From positions 15,236,093-15,300,092 of the forward strand of contig OY726573.1 of NCBI GenBank assembly GCA_963383645.1: 64,000 nucleotides of DNA, written 5' to 3'. Below are positions 58,861 to 64,000 of the stretch, one piece after another. A program made the position numbers and the translations under genes. The notes under the pieces were generated by a model. The model was given only the letters and a program-made list of their open reading frames with translations. It did not search any database and was not told the DNA's origin. Position 1 is the stretch's first letter; every line of letters starts with the position of its first letter. This DNA is from Muscardinus avellanarius. Taxonomy: Eukaryota; Chordata; Mammalia; Rodentia; Gliridae.

Positions 58861-59476
58861 TCCTACTTGTAAGGATTTCAGAAATTATGTATATTACCAA
58901 ATGACTTATTTTGTGTGTCTTACTCTTTTTCGGAAAATGGAACAACCACTTGTGGAAGTGGTAGATACCGTTACTGAGCACCCGAAATATGAAAGAATAT
59001 ATGCCTTCAGGGCTGTATAAAAAAGGACAAAATTGTATTAATAATTTCAGAATAATTAATTACATGTTAAAAATAAGATTTTGTAATATGGTGCGAAATA
59101 CATTAAGATTAATTTCGTCCTCTTCTTTTTACTGTTTTTAATATGGTGGTTACTGAAAAATTTAAGTCTACATAAGTTTCATAGGTACATTCTCTAAAAC
59201 ATGTCTACTTGCCCTCCACAGTCATTCGTTCTACCTCTGGAAACTAAATCCCTGACCTTTAACGCTACTTTTAAACAAGAACAACAACTAAAAACAAAGA
59301 CAAGATGCTTTATTTGAAACGTCTCATGAATTTATATTTAAAAACATGATAAAACGGTTCTTTTTTTTTCTCCATAGAGTTTGATTCTGAGAATGACATG
59401 TATATTGTACACAAAACTAGAGTTGACGAGTCGTGATTTACTACTGTAGCAGTGTGAGGAGAAAAAAAAGCACAGA
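58861..59476. other. AT-rich spacer between tRNA-Gln and tRNA-Lys
   Basis: AT-rich unique sequence, nothing recognisable. The spacer 58382-58788 before tRNA-Gln is similar. Confidence 0.4.
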
Positions 59477-59549
59477 CGCCCGAACAGGGACTTGAACCCT
59501 GGACCCTCAGATTAAAAGTCTGATGCTCTACCGACTGAGCTATCCGGGC
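59477..59549 (-). tRNA. tRNA-Lys (TTT)
   Basis: 73 bases on the minus strand, starting GCCCGGATAGCTCAGTCGG and ending TTCGGGCG. Anticodon TTT is complementary to 59514-59516, and the T arm GGGTTCAAGTCCC is intact. A strong terminator of eight T residues follows (59462-59469 as A-run on +). Confidence 0.96.

Positions 59550-64000
<4,451 letters not shown>

Overview
The window is a stretch of mammalian, almost certainly rodent, chromosome. It carries the conserved block TMEM107 (3' end with the U8 snoRNA) - VAMP2 - PER1 - HES7 - ALOXE3, interleaved with a nuclear tRNA gene cluster. The same order is known from human 17p13.1. All five protein genes read on the + strand. The gene calls rest on exon-by-exon reading: every splice junction used has GT/AG ends and keeps the frame. 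This gives VAMP2 of 116 residues, PER1 of 1278 residues over 22 coding exons, HES7 of 212 residues ending in WRPW, and the first three coding exons of ALOXE3, which runs off the right edge.

Most intergenic space (1.0-8.7 kb, 10-10.8 kb, 17-22.6 kb, 40.2-45.1 kb, 48.6-51.4 kb, 61.3-63.9 kb) is packed with one kind of SINE. It has a B1 (7SL-derived) head joined to a shortened tRNA-Ala-like ID tail, followed by an A-rich tract, in both orientations. This composite (B1-dID type) points to a rodent outside the mouse/rat group, such as the squirrel, dormouse or beaver side of the tree. The species cannot be fixed by eye. Older MIR/L2 fragments, a solo gammaretrovirus-like LTR (9.24-9.83 kb) and one young, complete, non-coding LTR element (45.54-48.53 kb, two 323-bp LTRs, 5-bp target duplication) are also present.

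Layout. 1-0.97 kb: TMEM107 3' region with U8 and its own snRNA-type promoter. 13.2-16.93 kb: VAMP2. 22.7-23.6 kb: an unassigned CpG-island promoter. 25.4-27.2 kb: PER1 control region with a CRE, E-boxes, CCAAT boxes and a D-box-like site. 27.1-38.4 kb: PER1. 39.0-39.6 kb: tRNA-Thr(AGT) and tRNA-Ser(CGA). 51.7-52.6 kb: a second unassigned GC-rich block. 52.7 kb: an altered tRNA-Gly(GCC). 54.3-57.4 kb: HES7. 57.7-59.5 kb: tRNA-Arg(TCT), Leu(TAG), Gln(CTG) and Lys(TTT). 60.73 kb to the end: ALOXE3.

The protein genes do not form one pathway: vesicle fusion (VAMP2), circadian clock (PER1), segmentation clock (HES7) and epidermal lipid metabolism (ALOXE3). No unknown multi-gene system was found. 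The best leads are: an intronic polyadenylation site that would give a PER1 without nuclear-localisation and CRY-binding parts; an LTR with palindromic TCTCGCGAGA (BANP-type) motifs and a leader array of YY1-like sites; a diverged copy of the HES7 promoter inside HES7 intron 1; a tRNA-Gly gene with a 5-bp T-loop duplication; and tandem free-standing dID units.
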